From: G963667855 sp963667855
GTDB taxonomy: Bacteria > Planctomycetota > Phycisphaerae > UBA1845
Direction: 5' to 3'
Assembly: GCA_963667855.2 (NCBI GenBank)
Contig: CAXXKI010000030.1
Span: 56,866-120,865, forward strand
Length of the DNA: 64,000 nucleotides
Position 1 is the first letter of the stretch, and each line of letters starts with the position of its first letter. Shown one piece after another: positions 62,694 to 64,000 of the stretch. The translations under genes and the position numbers were made by a program. The notes beneath the pieces are model-generated. The model was not told the DNA's origin. It did no database searches and saw only the letters and a program-made list of their open reading frames with translations.

Positions 62694-63121
62694 ATGTCGT
62701 TTTTCCTTCCAGCGGGGATTACGCTAAAACTTAGTTCGGGGACCCGTTTGCGGGTTATGGCTTCGCCTACTTCGCTGCGTAAGAAGCCTTTAATTTCGTT
62801 AAGTTTCTCCTGTATGGCGTTTTCCGCTATTTGTTCTTTACCGGTCGACTGCCTTACTACAACCTGCAGGTTTGAGGCGTCGGGTGCGGGACTGATCGAG
62901 ATCACTTCCAGATTCTGCAAAACCGGATCGCTGCATGCTCCGGTTAATGCGGTTTCGATTGCCCGGCGAACCTGTTTTCCGAGCTGCCTTACTCTTTTTT
63001 CGTTTCTTTTTATTGAGACTTTTTGCCGGCGAAATCGTTCGCGGGCTTCTATTCCATCGTCAGAGTGCCACTGGTCGCAGAATGCGCGCAGTTCCTCTGG
63101 CAAGTTGTTATGAGATTTCAT
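62690..63121 (-). CDS. RbfA-like ribosome-binding factor
   Basis: AGGAG before the ATG at 63121 fixes the start (MKSHNNLPEELRAFCDQWHS). After about 35 residues the sequence shows the RbfA plan: RRQKVSIKRNEKRVRQLGKQ, RRAIETALTGACSDP, LEVISISPAPDASNLQVVV and a final LRSEVGEAITRKRVPELSF. RbfA binds the 30S subunit near the 16S rRNA central pseudoknot during late assembly. This copy has an N-terminal extension and a gap-shortened middle. It might be a paralogue specialised for the RtcB partner rather than the housekeeping RbfA, which normally sits near infB and is not seen here. Confidence 0.8.
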   Translation of the reverse strand: MKSHNNLPEELRAFCDQWHSDDGIEARERFRRQKVSIKRNEKRVRQLGKQVRRAIETALTGACSDPVLQNLEVISISPAPDASNLQVVVRQSTGKEQIAENAIQEKLNEIKGFLRSEVGEAITRKRVPELSFSVIPAGRKNDI

Positions 63122-63198
63122 AAAAACTCCTGGTTGGCGAGCAATGATCAATAAGTCCGGCCTTTTCAGAGTGAAATCGCGGGACGAATTGCATGCAG

Positions 63199-63255
63199 GT
63201 CGGGTCATTGACCTGACGCAGGTGCATTTGCATTCTGTCGGGTCAATGACCCGAC
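63199..63255. repeat. Two GTCGGGTCA palindromes in tandem
   Basis: GTCGGGTCATTGACCTGAC (63199-63217) and the perfect palindrome GTCGGGTCAATGACCCGAC (63237-63255, nine-base arms) lie 19 bases apart, the second followed by CTACG. They belong to the family also seen at 61411 and 63645. Confidence 0.8.
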
Positions 63256-63644
63256 CTACGAACTTTGCGCACTGGTTATTTATTCAATTATCATGATTAA
63301 CTGGGGAGAGTCCGGTTCTGGGCAGACCGGAATTACGCTGTTGAGATGGTAAAACTCAAAAGCTGCCGGCGGCCAGAACAAGGCTCAGTGATTTACACGA
63401 ACTTAGTTTTTCAGGTTTTCGCATAACGATGCCTCCTTTCTGGTAAATGTGATTTTCCATGCTTTCAACGTGATGATTATGGCGTAATCATTTGGAAATG
63501 TCAATGTTATAGCCTTGTGGAGGAAAACATTTCGTTGGGTGGATGGTCTGAAGTGCGAAGTTTGCTTATGCGAATGCGTTTTTGAAGAATATGTATTCCG
63601 TCGTGGCTGTTGATCCGACCTGCTGGGTTTTGCAATCACGTTTC

Positions 63645-63664
63645 GTCGGGACTGTTGGTCCGAC
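63645..63664. repeat. GTCGGGAC...GTCCGAC palindrome
   Basis: GTCGGGACTGTTGGTCCGAC is a variant of the same repeat family, followed by CTGCG. Another degenerate copy (TTGATCCGACCTGC) precedes it at about 63609-63623. Confidence 0.65.
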
Positions 63665-63692
63665 CTGCGGGGATGCGGGTTTTAAAAGGCAA

Positions 63693-63711
63693 GGCGGACA
63701 GGATGTCCGCC
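63693..63711. repeat. Palindrome GGCGGACAGGATGTCCGCC (copy 2)
   Basis: It is identical in all 19 bases to the copy at 60083-60101 and again followed by a run of C and then AG. It lies downstream of murA. Confidence 0.75.
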
Positions 63712-63756
63712 CCCCCAGTGATGTCCACCCGAGGTTATGTCCAGCAAACAGGGTCT

Positions 63757-64000
63757 CTATTCTGCTACTCGGCGGATGTCTGCTCCAACGGCGTTTAGCT
63801 TCTTTTCTATGCCGTCGTAGCCTCGGTCTATGTGGTAAACGCGGTGAATCTTGGTCTGGCCCTTGGCTATTAGTCCGGCAAGGACCAGGGCGGCAGACGC
63901 GCGTAAGTCAGAGGCCATTACCGGCGCGCCGATCAGTTTTTTTACGCCCTGAACGATAACCGTCGGTCCTTCCTTGCGCAGGTGGGCACCCATTCGATTC
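63757..64000 (-). CDS. murA: UDP-N-acetylglucosamine 1-carboxyvinyltransferase, C-terminal part
   Basis: The frame is open to the window edge, so only the last 81 residues are seen. NRMGAHLRKEGPTVIVQGVK, VMASDLRASAALVLAGLIAK and RVYHIDRGYDGIEKKLNAVG are the standard MurA C-terminus. MurA catalyses the first committed step of peptidoglycan synthesis in the cytoplasm. Its presence indicates that this lineage keeps peptidoglycan genes. Confidence 0.95.
   Translation of the reverse strand, partial: NRMGAHLRKEGPTVIVQGVKKLIGAPVMASDLRASAALVLAGLIAKGQTKIHRVYHIDRGYDGIEKKLNAVGADIRRVAE

Larger units (their letters stand above)
63122..63756. other. Repeat-rich spacer between RbfA-like gene and murA
   Basis: This 635-base region has no gene I accept. 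It holds three GTCGGGTCA-family palindromes (63199, 63237, 63645), a degenerate fourth near 63609, and a copy of the GGCGGACAGGATGTCCGCC element (63693). The central part (about 63260-63590) is plain AT-rich sequence and should hold the RbfA-RtcB promoter. Confidence 0.6.

Noticed and set aside
63403..63639. 78-residue minus-strand frame in the repeat-rich spacer
   Set aside because: It has low-complexity composition, overlaps a palindromic repeat and has no similarity to anything I recognise.
1..64000. CRISPR array, tRNA or rRNA genes
   Set aside because: I saw no regularly spaced direct repeats with spacers, no tRNA cloverleaf with a plausible T-arm, and no rRNA sequence. A covariance search would be needed to exclude a missed tRNA.

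Overview
The window looks like chromosomal DNA of a planctomycete, most likely from the class Phycisphaerae. This is an inference from gene content. It rests on a secreted protein ending in dockerin/EF-hand repeats, a prepilin-like protein with the planctomycete H-X9-DG style C-terminus, a HYExAFE-family protein, many sensor kinases and secreted proteins, and interspersed palindromic repeats. Housekeeping genes (hisS, rsmD, the rpmF-plsX-fab operon, nth, rtcB, murA) sit between accessory blocks, so nothing suggests a plasmid or phage.

Layout. 1-3 kb holds three secreted proteins on the minus strand: a trypsin-fold lipoprotein cut by the window edge, a TlpA-like thioredoxin and a Cys-rich protein. 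3.0-4.4 kb has no gene but is rich in hairpins and repeats. 4.4-9.7 kb carries a dockerin-type secreted protein, a prepilin-like protein, a histidine kinase and an NtrC-type sigma-54 activator. 9.9-13.5 kb holds a YeiH-type transporter divergent from a LysR regulator, then a radical SAM protein. 13.9-20.0 kb encodes two very large signalling proteins in tandem: a hybrid histidine kinase and a Rec-GGDEF-Rec-GAF-HD-GYP protein. Divergent from them, 20.4-28.9 kb is an amplified array of two periplasmic substrate-binding proteins and three TonB-dependent receptors, in the order SBP-TBDR-TBDR-SBP-TBDR. A beta-lactamase-fold hydrolase and an IS701-like element with a frameshifted transposase follow.

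32-39 kb holds a Lys-rich winged-helix protein, a homologue of tRNA-queuosine mannosyltransferase, a compact three-gene cassette built around a ComEC-like metallo-beta-lactamase protein, an operon of three tiny membrane proteins, and a HYExAFE protein. 38.7-46.9 kb is mostly metabolic and translation genes. 46.9-53.1 kb is a complete fatty-acid/phospholipid initiation operon headed by ribosomal protein L32 and trailed by a lone FliN-like gene. 53.3-59.4 kb has endonuclease III, a fused MoaD-MoaE protein, and a DUF4434/SGNH-hydrolase/sodium-symporter operon. 59.7-64.0 kb has a PilZ protein, an Na+/H+ antiporter, a translationally coupled RbfA-like/RtcB pair, a repeat-rich spacer and the 3' end of murA.

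The best candidates for undescribed biology are the RbfA-like/RtcB pair, the metallo-beta-lactamase cassette, the SBP-TBDR array facing its signalling pair, the bacterial queuosine-mannosyltransferase homologue, and the hairpin-rich spacer at 3.2-3.6 kb. I saw no tRNA, rRNA or CRISPR array.
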